64,000 nt of DNA from Massilia sp. 9096 (GCF_000745265.1 NZ_JQNN01000001.1:4774001-4838000), one strand, 5' to 3'. Counted from the stretch's first letter, positions 19,596 through 28,754 are shown. The notes: generated from the sequence alone by a model not told the origin. A program made the numbers and translations.

Positions 19596-20219
19596 GTGGC
19601 ACGTTATATCGGACCAAAAGCAAAACTGTCGCGCCGTGAAGGCACCGACCTGTTCCTGAAGAGCGCACGCCGCTCGCTCGATTCGAAGTGCAAGCTGGAC
19701 GTCAAGCCAGGCCAGCACGGCGTCAAGTCGGGTGCTCGTACCTCGGACTACGGCAACCAGCTGCGTGAAAAGCAGAAGGTCAAGCGCATGTACGGTATCC
19801 TGGAGCGCCAGTTCCGCCGCTACTTCGCAGAAGCATCGCGCCGCAAGGGCAACACTGGTGAGACCCTGCTGAAGCTGCTCGAAGCTCGCCTGGACAACGT
19901 CGCCTACCGTATGGGCTTCGGCTCGACCCGCTCCGAAGCGCGCCAGCTGGTCAGCCACAAGGCCTTCACCGTGAACGGCCAGGTCGTGAACATCGCTTCG
20001 TACCAGGTCAAGACCGGCGACGTCATCGCCGTGCGCGAAAAGGCCAAGAAGCAGAACCGTATCGTCGAAGCCCTGTCGCTGGCAGAGCAGAGCGGTATGC
20101 CGAGCTGGGTCTCGGTCGACGCAAAGAAGATGGAAGGCACCTTCCGCACCTTCCCGGAGCGTAACGAGATCGCTGCCGACGTCAACGAAGCGCTGATCGT
20201 CGAACTGTACTCGCGTTAA
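19596..20219 (+). CDS. rpsD: 30S ribosomal protein S4
   Basis: S4 (207 aa) nucleates 30S assembly and affects fidelity. [20 protein letters not shown] opens the protein, and the S4 RNA-binding domain spans about residues 95-160 ([20 protein letters not shown]). AAAAAAGGAATTTAAC precedes ATG. In E. coli S4 also represses the alpha operon; the private promoter-like sequence and the hairpins around this gene may relate to that, which is inference. Confidence 0.98.
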   Translation: MARYIGPKAKLSRREGTDLFLKSARRSLDSKCKLDVKPGQHGVKSGARTSDYGNQLREKQKVKRMYGILERQFRRYFAEASRRKGNTGETLLKLLEARLDNVAYRMGFGSTRSEARQLVSHKAFTVNGQVVNIASYQVKTGDVIAVREKAKKQNRIVEALSLAEQSGMPSWVSVDAKKMEGTFRTFPERNEIAADVNEALIVELYSR

Positions 20220-20228
20220 TAGCTTGCA

Positions 20229-20256
20229 CCGCCGCCCTGACTGTTCGGGGCGGCGG
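20229..20256 (+). repeat. GC-rich hairpin after rpsD
   Basis: CCGCCGCCC (20229-20237) pairs perfectly with GGGCGGCGG (20248-20256) around a 10-nt loop. No T tract follows, so it is more likely a stabiliser or processing site than a terminator. Confidence 0.5.
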
Positions 20257-20277
20257 CGAAACACCGAATTGCCGTAC

Positions 20278-20303
20278 CGCCTGCTCACCGAAGCAGGCGT
20301 TTT
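20278..20303 (+). terminator. Terminator-like hairpin between rpsD and rpoA
   Basis: CGCCTGCT/AGCAGGCG (20278-20285, 20292-20299) with a 6-nt loop is followed by TTTTC. It lies 60 bp before the rpoA start. Because rpoA must be expressed, this probably acts as a partial terminator or attenuator that lowers rpoA relative to ribosomal proteins. Confidence 0.5.
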
Positions 20304-20362
20304 CACTGATGCCATCAGCCTTATCGGTGTAACGAGCCGAGGGTATTGATAAAGGACATTTC

Positions 20363-21340
20363 ATGCAAAATAGTTTGTTGAAGCCACGTATCATCGACGT
20401 CGAGGCGCTGGGCGCCGGTCACGCCAAAGTCGTGATGGAGCCGTTCGAACGTGGTTATGGCCACACGCTGGGTAACGCGCTGCGCCGCGTGCTGCTGTCG
20501 TCGATGGTGGGCTACGCGCCGACCGAAGTGACGATCGCCGGCGTCGTGCACGAGTACTCGTCGCTGGACGGCGTGCAGGAAGACGTGGTCGACCTGCTGC
20601 TGAACCTGAAAGGCGTCGTGTTCAAAGTGCACAACCGCGACTCCGTGACGCTGACCCTGAAGAAGGAAGGCGAAGGCGCCGTCCTGGCATCGGACATCGA
20701 CCTGCCGCACGACGTCGAGCTGATCAATCCGGACCACGTGATCGCCCACCTGACCGCCGGCGGCAAGCTGGACATGCAGATCAAGGTCGAAAAGGGCCGT
20801 GGCTACGTGCCGGGTAACGTCCGCCGCCTGTCGGAAGACACCAACAAGACCATCGGCCGCATCATCCTGGACGCGTCGTTCTCGCCGGTGCGCCGCGTGT
20901 CGTACGCCGTCGAGTCCGCTCGCGTCGAGCAGCGTACCGACCTGGACAAGCTGATCATCAACATCGAGACCAATGGCGTCATCACCCCGGAAGAGGCGAT
21001 CCGCCAGTCGGCCCGCGTGCTGGTCGACCAGCTGAACGTGTTCGCCGCCCTGGAAGGCACCGAAGCCGCTGCGGAAGCCCCGTCGCGCGCGCCGCTGGTC
21101 GATCCGATCCTGCTGCGTCCGGTGGACGACCTGGAACTGACCGTGCGTTCGGCAAACTGCCTGAAGGCCGAGAACATCTACTACATCGGCGACCTGATCC
21201 AGCGTTCGGAAAACGAACTGCTGAAGACCCCGAACCTGGGCCGCAAGTCGCTGAACGAGATCAAGGAAGTCCTGGCTTCCCGTGGTCTGACCCTCGGCAT
21301 GAAACTCGAGAACTGGCCGCCGGCCGGCCTCGAGAAGTAA
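20363..21340 (+). CDS. rpoA: RNA polymerase subunit alpha
   Basis: RpoA (325 aa) dimerises to nucleate RNA polymerase and binds UP elements and activators through its C-terminal domain. The N-terminal domain contains [20 protein letters not shown] (residues 29-48). The flexible linker lies near residues 235-250, and the CTD includes [16 protein letters not shown] [20 protein letters not shown] and [26 protein letters not shown] precedes ATG. It sits between rpsD and rplQ, as expected for the alpha operon. Confidence 0.98.
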   Translation: MQNSLLKPRIIDVEALGAGHAKVVMEPFERGYGHTLGNALRRVLLSSMVGYAPTEVTIAGVVHEYSSLDGVQEDVVDLLLNLKGVVFKVHNRDSVTLTLKKEGEGAVLASDIDLPHDVELINPDHVIAHLTAGGKLDMQIKVEKGRGYVPGNVRRLSEDTNKTIGRIILDASFSPVRRVSYAVESARVEQRTDLDKLIINIETNGVITPEEAIRQSARVLVDQLNVFAALEGTEAAAEAPSRAPLVDPILLRPVDDLELTVRSANCLKAENIYYIGDLIQRSENELLKTPNLGRKSLNEIKEVLASRGLTLGMKLENWPPAGLEK

Positions 21341-21352
21341 GAAAAGCTGTAC

Positions 21353-21382
21353 CTGCCCGCGCATGATCGTGCGGGCAGTTTT
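21353..21382 (+). terminator. Hairpin with short T run between rpoA and rplQ
   Basis: CTGCCCGC (21353-21360) pairs with GCGGGCAG (21371-21378), and TTTTC follows. The 122-bp rpoA-rplQ gap otherwise contains only the rplQ binding site. It could reduce readthrough into rplQ, but the T run is weak. Confidence 0.45.
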
Positions 21383-21462
21383 CAACCCCTAACCGGCCCG
21401 CGCCTCGGGCAAGCCCAGGCGATCGAAGAGCTCGGATTTAAACACAATCGAAAGGAACTACC

Positions 21463-21858
21463 ATGCGTCACCGTCACGGCCTCCGTAAGCTGAACCGCAC
21501 CTCCTCGCACCGCCTCGCCATGCTGCGCAACATGACCGTTTCGCTGCTGCGTCACGAAGCGATCAAGACCACGCTGCCGAAGGCGAAGGAACTGCGTAAA
21601 GTCGTCGAGCCGATCATCACCCTGGGCAAGAGCGACACCCTGGCCAACAAGCGCCTGGCATTCGCCCGCCTGCGTGACCGCGAAATCGTGCAGAAGCTGT
21701 TCGCCGACATCGGTCCGCGTTTCGCGAACCGTCAAGGCGGCTACACCCGCATCCTGAAGATGGGCTTCCGCGTCGGCGACAACGCGCCGATGGCTTTCGT
21801 CGAGCTGACCGACCGTCCGGAAGTCGGCGTCGACGAGAACGCACCGACCGCCGAGTAA
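21463..21858 (+). CDS. rplQ: 50S ribosomal protein L17
   Basis: L17 (131 aa) lies near the exit tunnel. [20 protein letters not shown] and the C-terminal [20 protein letters not shown] are typical. GAAAGGAACTACC precedes ATG. It is the last gene of the ribosomal run and is followed by a very strong terminator. Confidence 0.98.
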   Translation: MRHRHGLRKLNRTSSHRLAMLRNMTVSLLRHEAIKTTLPKAKELRKVVEPIITLGKSDTLANKRLAFARLRDREIVQKLFADIGPRFANRQGGYTRILKMGFRVGDNAPMAFVELTDRPEVGVDENAPTAE

Positions 21859-21892
21859 TCGATCGGATCTCGCAAGAGCCCAGCTCGTGCAG

Positions 21893-21927
21893 AATGCCAG
21901 TCAGTTGATCTGACTGGCATTTTTTTT
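21893..21927 (+). terminator. Strong intrinsic terminator ending the alpha operon
   Basis: A perfect 12-bp stem AATGCCAGTCAG/CTGACTGGCATT with loop TTGAT is followed by an uninterrupted T run. It ends just 14 bp before the next gene. Confidence 0.95.
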
Positions 21928-21941
21928 ATCGAAAGAACCCC

Positions 21942-22409
21942 ATGAATAAAACCGTATTTGCCGCCTGCGCCGCCGCGCTGGCCCTGACCCTGTCGCTGGC
22001 CGGCTGCAAGCGCGCCGAGCAATCCGCGTCGCAAGCGCCCGCAGCGCCGGTGCAAGCCGACAGCTCGGCGATCAAGTTCCAGACCGTCGACAGCGTCGTC
22101 GGCACCGGCCAGGCCGCCAAGGCCGGCGACCGCGTCACCGTCAACTACACCGGCTGGCTGTACCTGCCGACCGCGCCCGATCACCACGGCGCCAAGTTCG
22201 ACAGCTCGATCGGCCGCGAGCCGTTCACCTTCCGTCTCGGCAGCGGAGGCGTCATCCCCGGCTGGGACCAGGGCGTGGCCGGCATGAAGGTCGGCGGCAA
22301 GCGCACCCTGATCATCCCGGCGGAACTCGGCTACGGCAGCGATGGCGCCGGCCCGATCCCGCCGAATGCCAACCTGATCTTCGACGTCGAGCTGCTCGGC
22401 GTCCAGTAA
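21942..22409 (+). CDS. FKBP-type peptidyl-prolyl isomerase lipoprotein
   Basis: A 155-aa predicted lipoprotein. The signal peptide ends in the lipobox LAGC (Cys near residue 22), followed by a short Ala/Gln/Pro-rich linker. One FKBP domain then spans residues 45-155. VTVNYTGWL, the flap FDSSIGREPFTFRLGSGGVI, the active-site-like PGWDQGVAGMKVGGKR and AELGYG are all recognisable. It should speed prolyl isomerisation of envelope proteins. Membrane choice is uncertain. It stands between the alpha-operon terminator and its own terminator at 22439, so it is monocistronic. Confidence 0.92.
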   Translation: MNKTVFAACAAALALTLSLAGCKRAEQSASQAPAAPVQADSSAIKFQTVDSVVGTGQAAKAGDRVTVNYTGWLYLPTAPDHHGAKFDSSIGREPFTFRLGSGGVIPGWDQGVAGMKVGGKRTLIIPAELGYGSDGAGPIPPNANLIFDVELLGVQ

Positions 22410-22438
22410 GACCGCCTCGCGCGCACCCGCGCGCGACC

Positions 22439-22462
22439 GCCGGGCCCCGCGCCCGGCCTTTT
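22439..22462 (+). terminator. Terminator after the FKBP lipoprotein gene
   Basis: GCCGGGC/GCCCGGC (22439-22445, 22451-22457) with loop CCCGC, followed by CTTTTG. It lies 30 bp past the stop codon and upstream of dsbD. Confidence 0.6.
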
Positions 22463-22526
22463 GCGCCCGTGCACCACGGCACGCGCCGGTGTACCATGCT
22501 GCTGCGCTGACCAACCCACGCTGACC

Positions 22527-24506
22527 ATGTCCCGACTACCGAATTTCGCGGCCCGGCATTTCGCCGCCTTCGCGCTGCTGCTGGCCGCCCTGTGCGGCGC
22601 CTTCTTCGCCGCCCCGGCCCAGGCCGACGACGATTTCCTGCCGCCCGAGCAGGCCTTCAAGTTTTCCGCCCACATGGATGGCGCGCAGACCGTCGTCGTC
22701 GATTATGCGATCGCCGAGGGGTACTACATGTACCGCGAACGCTTCCACTTCAGCGCCAGCGGCGCCAAGCTGGGCGCACCCGTCATCCCGCCCGGGAAGA
22801 TCAAGTTCGACGACACCTTCCAGAAGAACGTCGAGACCTACCACCACGGCGTGCAGATCCGCATCCCGGTCGAGGGCAACGGTCCGTTCACGCTGACCGC
22901 GACCGGCCAGGGCTGCGCCGACAAGGGCCTGTGCTATCCGCCGCAGGACAGCACGATCCAGCTGTCGGCCGGAGCAGCCGGGGCGGGCGCCGCGGCGCCG
23001 GCTGGTGCTGCGCAGATGAGCGTGCCGCCGGGGCAGGGCGGCACGCCGCAGTTCACGCTGCCGGGCCAGGCGAACGCGCCGAAGGTCGATACACCGGCTG
23101 CGCAATCGAGTGCGGCGCAAGCTGCGGCCTCGACCGCAGCGGCGGACGGCGCCGCCGCGTCCAGCGCAACGGCCCGCGCCACCAGCGCATCCGCCAATGC
23201 CACAGCCGGGGCACCCGCCGGCGCCGCCGCATCGACCGGCACCTCCGACCTCTCCGGCATCGCCGCCCTCCTGAAAGGCGGCCGCCTGCTCGCCATCGTC
23301 CCGGCCTTCATCCTGCTCGGCCTGGGGCTGGCGTTCACCCCATGCGTGCTGCCGATGGTGCCGATCCTGTCGTCGATTATCGTCGGCGAAGGCGCCCAGG
23401 CGAAACGCGGACGCGGCTTCATGCTGTCGCTGGCGTACTCGCTCGGCATGGCGATCGTCTACACCGCGCTGGGCGTGGCGGCCGGCCTGGTCGGCGAAGG
23501 TCTGTCGGCGGCGCTGCAAAACCCCTGGGTGCTCTCGAGCTTCGCACTGCTGATCGCGCTGATGGCCTTGTCGATGTTCGACGTCTACCAGCTGCAGGTG
23601 CCGGCGGCGCTGCAGACCCGCCTGTCGAGCGCGTCCGGCCGCCAGGCCTCGGGCAAGCTGGCCGGGGTGTTCGTCATGGGCGCGATCTCGGCGCTGATCG
23701 TCGGGCCGTGCGTGGCGGCGCCGTTGGCCGGCGCGCTGGTCTACATCAGCCAGACGCGCGACGTGCTGGTCGGCGGCTCGGCGTTGTTCGCGATGGCGCT
23801 CGGCATGAGCATCCCGCTGCTGCTGGTCGGCCTGTCGGCCGGTTCCCTGCTGCCGCGCGCCGGCATGTGGATGGAAGCGGTCAAGCGCTTCTTCGGCGTC
23901 CTGATGCTGGCGATGGCGCTGTGGATGGTGACGCCGGTGCTGCCTGCCCTGGCGCAGATGCTGCTGTGGGCCGCGCTGCTGCTGGGCTACGGCTTCTACC
24001 TGTTGCGCGCGCGCGGGCACTGGGCTGCGATGGCGCTGGGCACCGCGGCCGTGGTGTTCGGTTCGACGCAGTTGGTGGGCGTCGCCAGCGGCGGGCGCGA
24101 TCCGTTCGCGCCGCTGGCGCACCTGGGCGGTGGTGCCGCGGCCGAGCCGAAGCTGGCCTTTGCCCGCATCAAGACCGTCGACCAGCTCGACGCCGCCCTG
24201 GCCGCAACCGGTGGCAAGACCGCGATGCTCGACTTCTACGCCGACTGGTGCGTCTCGTGCAAGGAAATGGAAAAGCTGACCTTCGTCGACCCGGCCGTGA
24301 AGGCCAAGCTGGCCAACACGCTGCTGCTGCAGGTCGACGTGACCGCCAACGATGGCGCCGACCGCGCGATGCTCAAGCGCTTCGGCCTGTTCGGGCCACC
24401 GGGCATCATCCTGTTCGACCGCGCCGGCAAGGAAATCCCGGATGGCCGCGTGATCGGCTACCAGGACAGCAGCAAGTTCCTGGCCTCGCTGGGCAAGCTG
24501 CAGTAA
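22527..24506 (+). CDS. dsbD: Thiol:disulfide interchange protein DsbD
   Basis: DsbD (659 aa) moves electrons from cytoplasmic thioredoxin to periplasmic DsbC/DsbG and cytochrome c maturation. After a signal peptide, the N-terminal alpha domain holds the Cys pair at residues 130 and 136 (CADKGLC). An Ala/Ser/Thr-rich linker of about 100 residues follows (roughly 150-255), longer than in E. coli. The eight-helix core contains FTPCVLPMVPILSSI and VGPCVAAPLAGALVY. The C-terminal thioredoxin domain has ADWCVSCK with Cys575 and Cys578. I chose ATG 22527 because the signal peptide starts there. Confidence 0.95.
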   Translation: MSRLPNFAARHFAAFALLLAALCGAFFAAPAQADDDFLPPEQAFKFSAHMDGAQTVVVDYAIAEGYYMYRERFHFSASGAKLGAPVIPPGKIKFDDTFQKNVETYHHGVQIRIPVEGNGPFTLTATGQGCADKGLCYPPQDSTIQLSAGAAGAGAAAPAGAAQMSVPPGQGGTPQFTLPGQANAPKVDTPAAQSSAAQAAASTAAADGAAASSATARATSASANATAGAPAGAAASTGTSDLSGIAALLKGGRLLAIVPAFILLGLGLAFTPCVLPMVPILSSIIVGEGAQAKRGRGFMLSLAYSLGMAIVYTALGVAAGLVGEGLSAALQNPWVLSSFALLIALMALSMFDVYQLQVPAALQTRLSSASGRQASGKLAGVFVMGAISALIVGPCVAAPLAGALVYISQTRDVLVGGSALFAMALGMSIPLLLVGLSAGSLLPRAGMWMEAVKRFFGVLMLAMALWMVTPVLPALAQMLLWAALLLGYGFYLLRARGHWAAMALGTAAVVFGSTQLVGVASGGRDPFAPLAHLGGGAAAEPKLAFARIKTVDQLDAALAATGGKTAMLDFYADWCVSCKEMEKLTFVDPAVKAKLANTLLLQVDVTANDGADRAMLKRFGLFGPPGIILFDRAGKEIPDGRVIGYQDSSKFLASLGKLQ

Positions 24507-24523
24507 TGCGGCCGCAGTAAGCA

Positions 24524-24547
24524 AAAGGGACGCCGCGGCGTCCCTTT
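24524..24547. terminator. Palindromic terminator between dsbD and the LTXXQ gene
   Basis: A perfect 24-bp palindrome reading AAAGGGACGCCG then CGGCGTCCCTTT lies between the convergent genes. The flanking T/A runs are short, so it may act in both directions but weakly. Confidence 0.6.
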
Positions 24548-24593
24548 CCACATCAGGCAGGCATCAAACAAGCATCAGGCATCGAAGCGGCGC

Positions 24594-25142
24594 TCAGCCC
24601 TGCGCCGTCTGCCCAGCGCGCTGCCAGTTGCCATGCCCGCCATGTCCGCCTTGGCCGTGGCCAAAGTGATGCCGCCCGAGCTGCGCCGATTCGGTATCGA
24701 ACACCTGCTTCTGCTGCGGGCTCAGCACCGAATAAAAGCTGTTCAGCGCCGACAGCTGCTGTTCCATGCGCGTGGTGCGCTGCTTCTGCATGTCGATCAT
24801 CTTCTGCATGCGCTGCGGCGCCGACAGGCCGGTCCAGGCCGCACGGTCGAACTGGCCGCGCTGCCCGTTCGCGGCCGGCTTCATCGCCGCCACGAACGAC
24901 TGCCAGGCGCTTTCCTGGCCCGCGGTGATGCCCAGGTCGGCGTGCAGCTTGGCTTCGCGCCTGGCCGCGAATTCGGCCATTTTGGCCTGGCGCTGTTCGG
25001 GCGTGAGGTGCGGACGGACGGCGTTCTGCGCAGTAGCTTGATTCTGGGCGGGCGTTTGGGTCTGCGCCTGCGCGCCGATGGCGGCGGCGCCCATGGACAG
25101 TGCCGCAAGGCCGCTCAGGAGGGTTTTGGTCAAGGTTTTCAT
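24594..25142 (-). CDS. Periplasmic LTXXQ-motif protein (Spy/CpxP-like)
   Basis: A 182-aa secreted protein. A signal peptide (MKTLTKTLLSGLAALSMGAA, cleavage after the AQA near residue 27) is followed by a helical domain. It contains LTPEQRQAKMAEF and LSPQQKQVFDTE, the two LTxxQ-like repeats of the Spy/CpxP group, and ends in a His/Gly-rich tail (GRHHFGHGQGGHGGHG) that might bind metal. Spy is a periplasmic chaperone and CpxP an inhibitor of its sensor kinase. Divergent placement beside an OmpR-type regulator and kinase suggests a stress output or accessory sensor. Confidence 0.85.
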   Translation of the reverse strand: MKTLTKTLLSGLAALSMGAAAIGAQAQTQTPAQNQATAQNAVRPHLTPEQRQAKMAEFAARREAKLHADLGITAGQESAWQSFVAAMKPAANGQRGQFDRAAWTGLSAPQRMQKMIDMQKQRTTRMEQQLSALNSFYSVLSPQQKQVFDTESAQLGRHHFGHGQGGHGGHGNWQRAGQTAQG

Positions 25143-25259
25143 CTCTTATCCTAGTCAGGTTGACGTCGCTGGGCTACTCCTTCGAGGTGCCGCCAGCGAC
25201 TTGCGGCATGGATTCATCATCGATGGAAGGTGTAACCCCAGCGTGTCCGCTGTGTCGTT

Positions 25260-25310
25260 CTTTGTATCAATTTGTTTCTTTACGCAATCCTTATACATAC
25301 CGATACAAAG
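25260..25310. promoter_or_regulatory. Inverted repeat in the divergent promoter region
   Basis: CTTTGTATC (25260-25268) and GATACAAAG (25302-25310) form a perfect 9-bp inverted repeat. The centres are 42 bp apart, about four helical turns. It lies between the LTXXQ gene and the response-regulator gene, 40-90 bp before ATG 25350, with a TATACA hexamer (25292-25297) between the arms. This is a likely operator, perhaps for the adjacent regulator. Confidence 0.5.
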
Positions 25311-25349
25311 TGGCTGTTCAGGCCCGTGACAAGTCAGGATAATGAGAGC

Positions 25350-26078
25350 ATGGACACACCATCTACCATTCTGATTGTCGACGACGACAGGGACATCCGC
25401 TCGCTGCTGGCCGATTACCTGGAGGCGAACGGCTACCGCGCATTGGCCGCGGCCGATGGCAACGCGATGTGGAAAACCCTGGACGAAGCGCGCCCGGACC
25501 TGATCGTCCTCGACCTCAACCTGCCGGGCGACGACGGCCTGACGCTGTGCCGCAAGCTGCGCGCCCATTCGACGCTACCGGTGATCATGCTCACCGCGCG
25601 CAACGAGCCGCTGGATCGCATCCTCGGCCTGGAGATGGGTGCCGACGATTACCTGCCCAAGCCCTTCGAGCCGCGCGAACTGCTGGCGCGCATCCGCAGC
25701 GTGCTGCGGCGCAGCCATGCGATGCCGCCCAATTCGCAGACCGAGAACGTGCAGCAGATGAAGTTCTCGGGCTGGACCCTGGACCTCACGGCGCGCCACC
25801 TGGTCAACCCGCAGGGCGTGATCATCATGCTGTCGGGCGCCGAGTTCCGCCTGCTGCGCGTGTTCCTCGAGCACCCGAACCGCGTGCTCAACCGCGACCA
25901 GCTGCTCAACCTCACGCAAGGCCGCGACGCCGACCCGTTCGACCGCTCGATCGACATCCAGATCAGCCGCCTGCGCCAGAAGCTCGGCGAAGACGCGCGC
26001 ATGCCGCAGATTATCAAGACCGTCCGCAACGGCGGCTACGTGCTGGCCGGCCAGGTGACGGTGGAGCCAGCCGCGTGA
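25350..26078 (+). CDS. OmpR-family response regulator
   Basis: A 242-aa two-component regulator. The receiver domain contains the acidic pocket VDDDRD (residues 10-15), phosphoacceptor Asp55 in LIVLDLNLPG and the Lys of DDYLPKPFEP. A winged-helix DNA-binding domain follows (residues about 140-235), ending DIQISRLRQKLGEDARMPQI then KTVRNGGYVLAG. I chose ATG 25350 because the receiver starts immediately after; the upstream frame is non-coding. It overlaps the kinase gene by 4 bp (GTGA) and probably controls the adjacent LTXXQ and RND genes. Confidence 0.95.
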   Translation: MDTPSTILIVDDDRDIRSLLADYLEANGYRALAAADGNAMWKTLDEARPDLIVLDLNLPGDDGLTLCRKLRAHSTLPVIMLTARNEPLDRILGLEMGADDYLPKPFEPRELLARIRSVLRRSHAMPPNSQTENVQQMKFSGWTLDLTARHLVNPQGVIIMLSGAEFRLLRVFLEHPNRVLNRDQLLNLTQGRDADPFDRSIDIQISRLRQKLGEDARMPQIIKTVRNGGYVLAGQVTVEPAA

Positions 26079-27445
26079 GAGCCTTCCTCGGCTCGATGAC
26101 GGGCCGCGTGTTCGCCACTCTGCTGCTGGGCATCCTGATCACCGCCGCGCTGACCCAGCTGCTGGCCGACGCCGAGCGCCAGCGCGTGATCGACGAGTTC
26201 CGCGACCTGCATTCGCTCGACCGCGCCGAACAACTGATCATGGCAACCGAGATCGTCCCGGTGTCGGCGCGCGCCGCCTACCTGAGCGTGGCCAACCGGC
26301 CCGGCATGCGCCTCGAGGACGTGGCCGACAACCGGCCGACCGCCTTCACGCCCATCAACACCGAGTTCACCCAGGCGTTGTCCGCGCGCATGGGCAAGGG
26401 CTACGCGCTGCGCTCGATGCTCGCGCACCCGGCCGCGTGCGCGCTCGCGCGCGAGCAGCCGGTGCTGTTCGGCCTGTTCCGCATGAAGTACCACGGCACC
26501 TGCGAGAGCATCGCCGTGCGCCTGCGCGATGGCGACGAGCTGGTGCTGTCGGTGCTGCCGCCGCGCTCGGCCACTTCGCCCGAACGCACCGACTACACCG
26601 GCACCATCGTGCTGTTCCTGGTCAGCGTGGGCGGCCTGGCCTACCTGGTCGCGCGCATGACCACGCGCCCGCTCAAGCAGCTGGCGCAGGCCGCGAAAAA
26701 CCTCGGCAACGACATCAACCACGCGCCGCTCGACCTGACCGGCGCCGACGAGATCCGCCAGGCCAGCGCCGCCTTCAACGCGATGCAGGCGCGCATCCGC
26801 CAGTACATCTTCCAGCGCACGCAGATGCTGGCCGCGATCACGCACGACCTGCAGACCCCGCTGACGCGCATGCGCCTGCGCCTGGAAAAGGTCAACGAGC
26901 CCGAACTGCAGGAGCGCCTGATCGGCGACCTGTCGGCGATGCAGGCGATGGTGCGCGAGGGCCTGGACCTGGCGCGCAGCATGGACACCAGCGAAACCAT
27001 GCAGATGCTCGACCTCGACTCGCTGCTCGACTCGGTCTGCGCCGACGCCGCCGACGCCAGCCAGAACGTGTCCCTGAGCGGCCACGCCGGCATGGCGCTG
27101 CTGGGCCGCCCGCTCGACCTGCGCCGCTGCCTGGTCAACCTGATCGACAACGCGGTCAAGTACGGCCACGCGGCCAAGGTGACGGTCGACCGCATCAACG
27201 GCGCGGCGCGCATCCGCATCCGCGACGGCGGCCCGGGGATCCCGGAAGCCGAGCTGGCGCGCGTGTTCGACCCGTTCTACCGCGTCGAGGCCTCGCGTTC
27301 GCGCGAGTCCGGCGGCACCGGCCTGGGCCTGACGATCGCACGCAACATCGCCGAGCAGCACGGCGGCAGCATCACCCTGGCCAACCATCCGGAAGGCGGC
27401 CTGGAAGTGACCCTGATGCTGCCCGAGTACTATCCGGGAAAATAA
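26075..27445 (+). CDS. Sensor histidine kinase
   Basis: A 456-aa inner-membrane kinase. TM1 lies near residues 12-30, a periplasmic domain spans 31-180, TM2 lies near 183-203, and HAMP follows. The H box is ITHDLQTPLTRMR with His257, and the ATPase domain has NLIDNAVKYG, RDGGPGIPEAEL and GGTGLGLTIARNIAEQHGG. GTG 26075 overlaps the regulator stop, so the pair is co-translated; ATG 26096 is an alternative. The periplasmic domain has two Cys residues (in AACALAREQ and HGTCESI) that could form a disulfide. The signal sensed is unknown. Confidence 0.93.
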   Translation: MRAFLGSMTGRVFATLLLGILITAALTQLLADAERQRVIDEFRDLHSLDRAEQLIMATEIVPVSARAAYLSVANRPGMRLEDVADNRPTAFTPINTEFTQALSARMGKGYALRSMLAHPAACALAREQPVLFGLFRMKYHGTCESIAVRLRDGDELVLSVLPPRSATSPERTDYTGTIVLFLVSVGGLAYLVARMTTRPLKQLAQAAKNLGNDINHAPLDLTGADEIRQASAAFNAMQARIRQYIFQRTQMLAAITHDLQTPLTRMRLRLEKVNEPELQERLIGDLSAMQAMVREGLDLARSMDTSETMQMLDLDSLLDSVCADAADASQNVSLSGHAGMALLGRPLDLRRCLVNLIDNAVKYGHAAKVTVDRINGAARIRIRDGGPGIPEAELARVFDPFYRVEASRSRESGGTGLGLTIARNIAEQHGGSITLANHPEGGLEVTLMLPEYYPGK

Positions 27446-27606
27446 GCGACACCGACGTAAAACAAACAACACTCGACATCCGTTTGTCATGGCCGCGTGC
27501 GACAATCTGCGCCGCATCCTCGTCGAATAACCGAGCCGCCTCCAAACGGCCATATCAAAAAAACCAGAAGAGAGAAGCCGCCAGCAACGGCGGCCCCGGG
27601 AGTGGA

Positions 27607-28752
27607 ATGAAGAACAGCAAAGTTGGAATCATCGCCGGCCTCGTGATCGTCGCCGGCGCGGGCGCGTGGTACCTGAATGGCGGCGCCGGCGCGTCCAGTG
27701 CGCATGCTCAGGCCGCGACCGGCGCCAAGGACGGCAAGACGGAGCAGCCGCCCGCAGTCGTCAACGTGGTCGACCCGCAGCGCCACGACATCCCGGTGGT
27801 CCAGCAGGCCAACGGTACCGTGACCCCGATCCGCACCGTCGACCTGCACCCGCAGACCACCGCCACCATCCGCACGGTGCACATCAAGGAAGGCCAGTTC
27901 GTCAAAGAGGGCGAGCTGATGTTCTCGCTCGACGACCGCGCCGACCGCGCCAACCTCGACAAGGCCAGCGCCCAGGTCGAGCACGACCGCGCGCAGGTCG
28001 CCGACCTCGAACGCCAGCTCAAGCGCAGCCAGGACCTGTTCGCCCAGCACTTCGTCGCCCAGGGCGCCGTCGACACGCTGCGCGCCCAGGTCGACCAGGC
28101 GCGCGCCACGCTCGACGCCGACAGCGCCGCCGTGCGCGCCAGCAGCGTCGCCAACAGCTACACCGCGATCCGCGCGCCGATGTCGGGCCGCGTCGGCGGC
28201 ATCGGCGTCTACCCGGGCAGCCTGGTGCAGCCGACCACGTCGCTGACCACCATCACCCAGCTCGACCCGATCACGGTCGCGTTCACCCTGCCGGAATCGA
28301 GCCTGCCGGCGCTGCTGGCGGCGCAAAGGCGCGGCAAGGTCGAAGTCCAGGTGATGCCGGGCGCCGACCTGGCGCCGGTCAACGGGCTGCTGAGCTTCAT
28401 CGACAACACGGTCGACGTGCAGTCGGGCACGATCCGCGTGAAGGCGGAATTCGCCAACCGCGAGACCACGCTGTGGCCAGGCCAGTACGTCAACGCCAAG
28501 GTGACCGTGCAGACCATCAAGGACGCCGTCGTGATCCCTCAGAACGCGATCGTCACCAACGCGCAAGGGACCTTCGTGTACGTGCTCGACAAGGATTCGG
28601 CGCACCTGGTGCCGGTGCAGCGCCTGTACGCGGCGGGCGTCGACGCCGCCGTGTCTGGCCTGAACGGCAACGAAAAGATCATCACCGAGGGCAAGCAGAA
28701 CGTGCGCCCGGGCGGCAAGGTGAGCCTGGCGCCGATCACCGCCAAGGGCTGA
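27607..28752 (+). CDS. RND efflux periplasmic adaptor (membrane fusion protein)
   Basis: A 381-aa MdtA/AcrA-type adaptor that links an RND pump to an outer-membrane channel. An N-terminal membrane anchor (residues 5-24) is followed by the lipoyl half-motifs (IRTVHIKEGQFVKEGELMFS), an alpha-hairpin (about residues 118-180) and a second lipoyl half with YTAIRAPMSGRVGGIGVYPG. The beta-barrel and membrane-proximal domains follow. GGGAG at 27598-27602 supports ATG 27607. It lies 161 bp after the kinase gene and 2 bp before the permease gene. Confidence 0.94.
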   Translation: MKNSKVGIIAGLVIVAGAGAWYLNGGAGASSAHAQAATGAKDGKTEQPPAVVNVVDPQRHDIPVVQQANGTVTPIRTVDLHPQTTATIRTVHIKEGQFVKEGELMFSLDDRADRANLDKASAQVEHDRAQVADLERQLKRSQDLFAQHFVAQGAVDTLRAQVDQARATLDADSAAVRASSVANSYTAIRAPMSGRVGGIGVYPGSLVQPTTSLTTITQLDPITVAFTLPESSLPALLAAQRRGKVEVQVMPGADLAPVNGLLSFIDNTVDVQSGTIRVKAEFANRETTLWPGQYVNAKVTVQTIKDAVVIPQNAIVTNAQGTFVYVLDKDSAHLVPVQRLYAAGVDAAVSGLNGNEKIITEGKQNVRPGGKVSLAPITAKG

Positions 28753-28754
28753 GC

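Noticed and set aside
22536..24551. Long open frame (671 codons) antisense to dsbD
   Set aside because: Gln/Arg/His-rich composition with no recognisable motif; dsbD has clear active-site motifs in the opposite strand.
25469..26074. Extended upstream frame for the histidine kinase
   Set aside because: It overlaps the response regulator in another frame and encodes only Arg/Pro/Ala-rich shadow sequence; GTG 26075 with a 4-bp overlap is the natural start.
26437..27606. Extended upstream frame for the RND adaptor
   Set aside because: It is the shadow of the kinase gene; a membrane anchor and binding site define ATG 27607.
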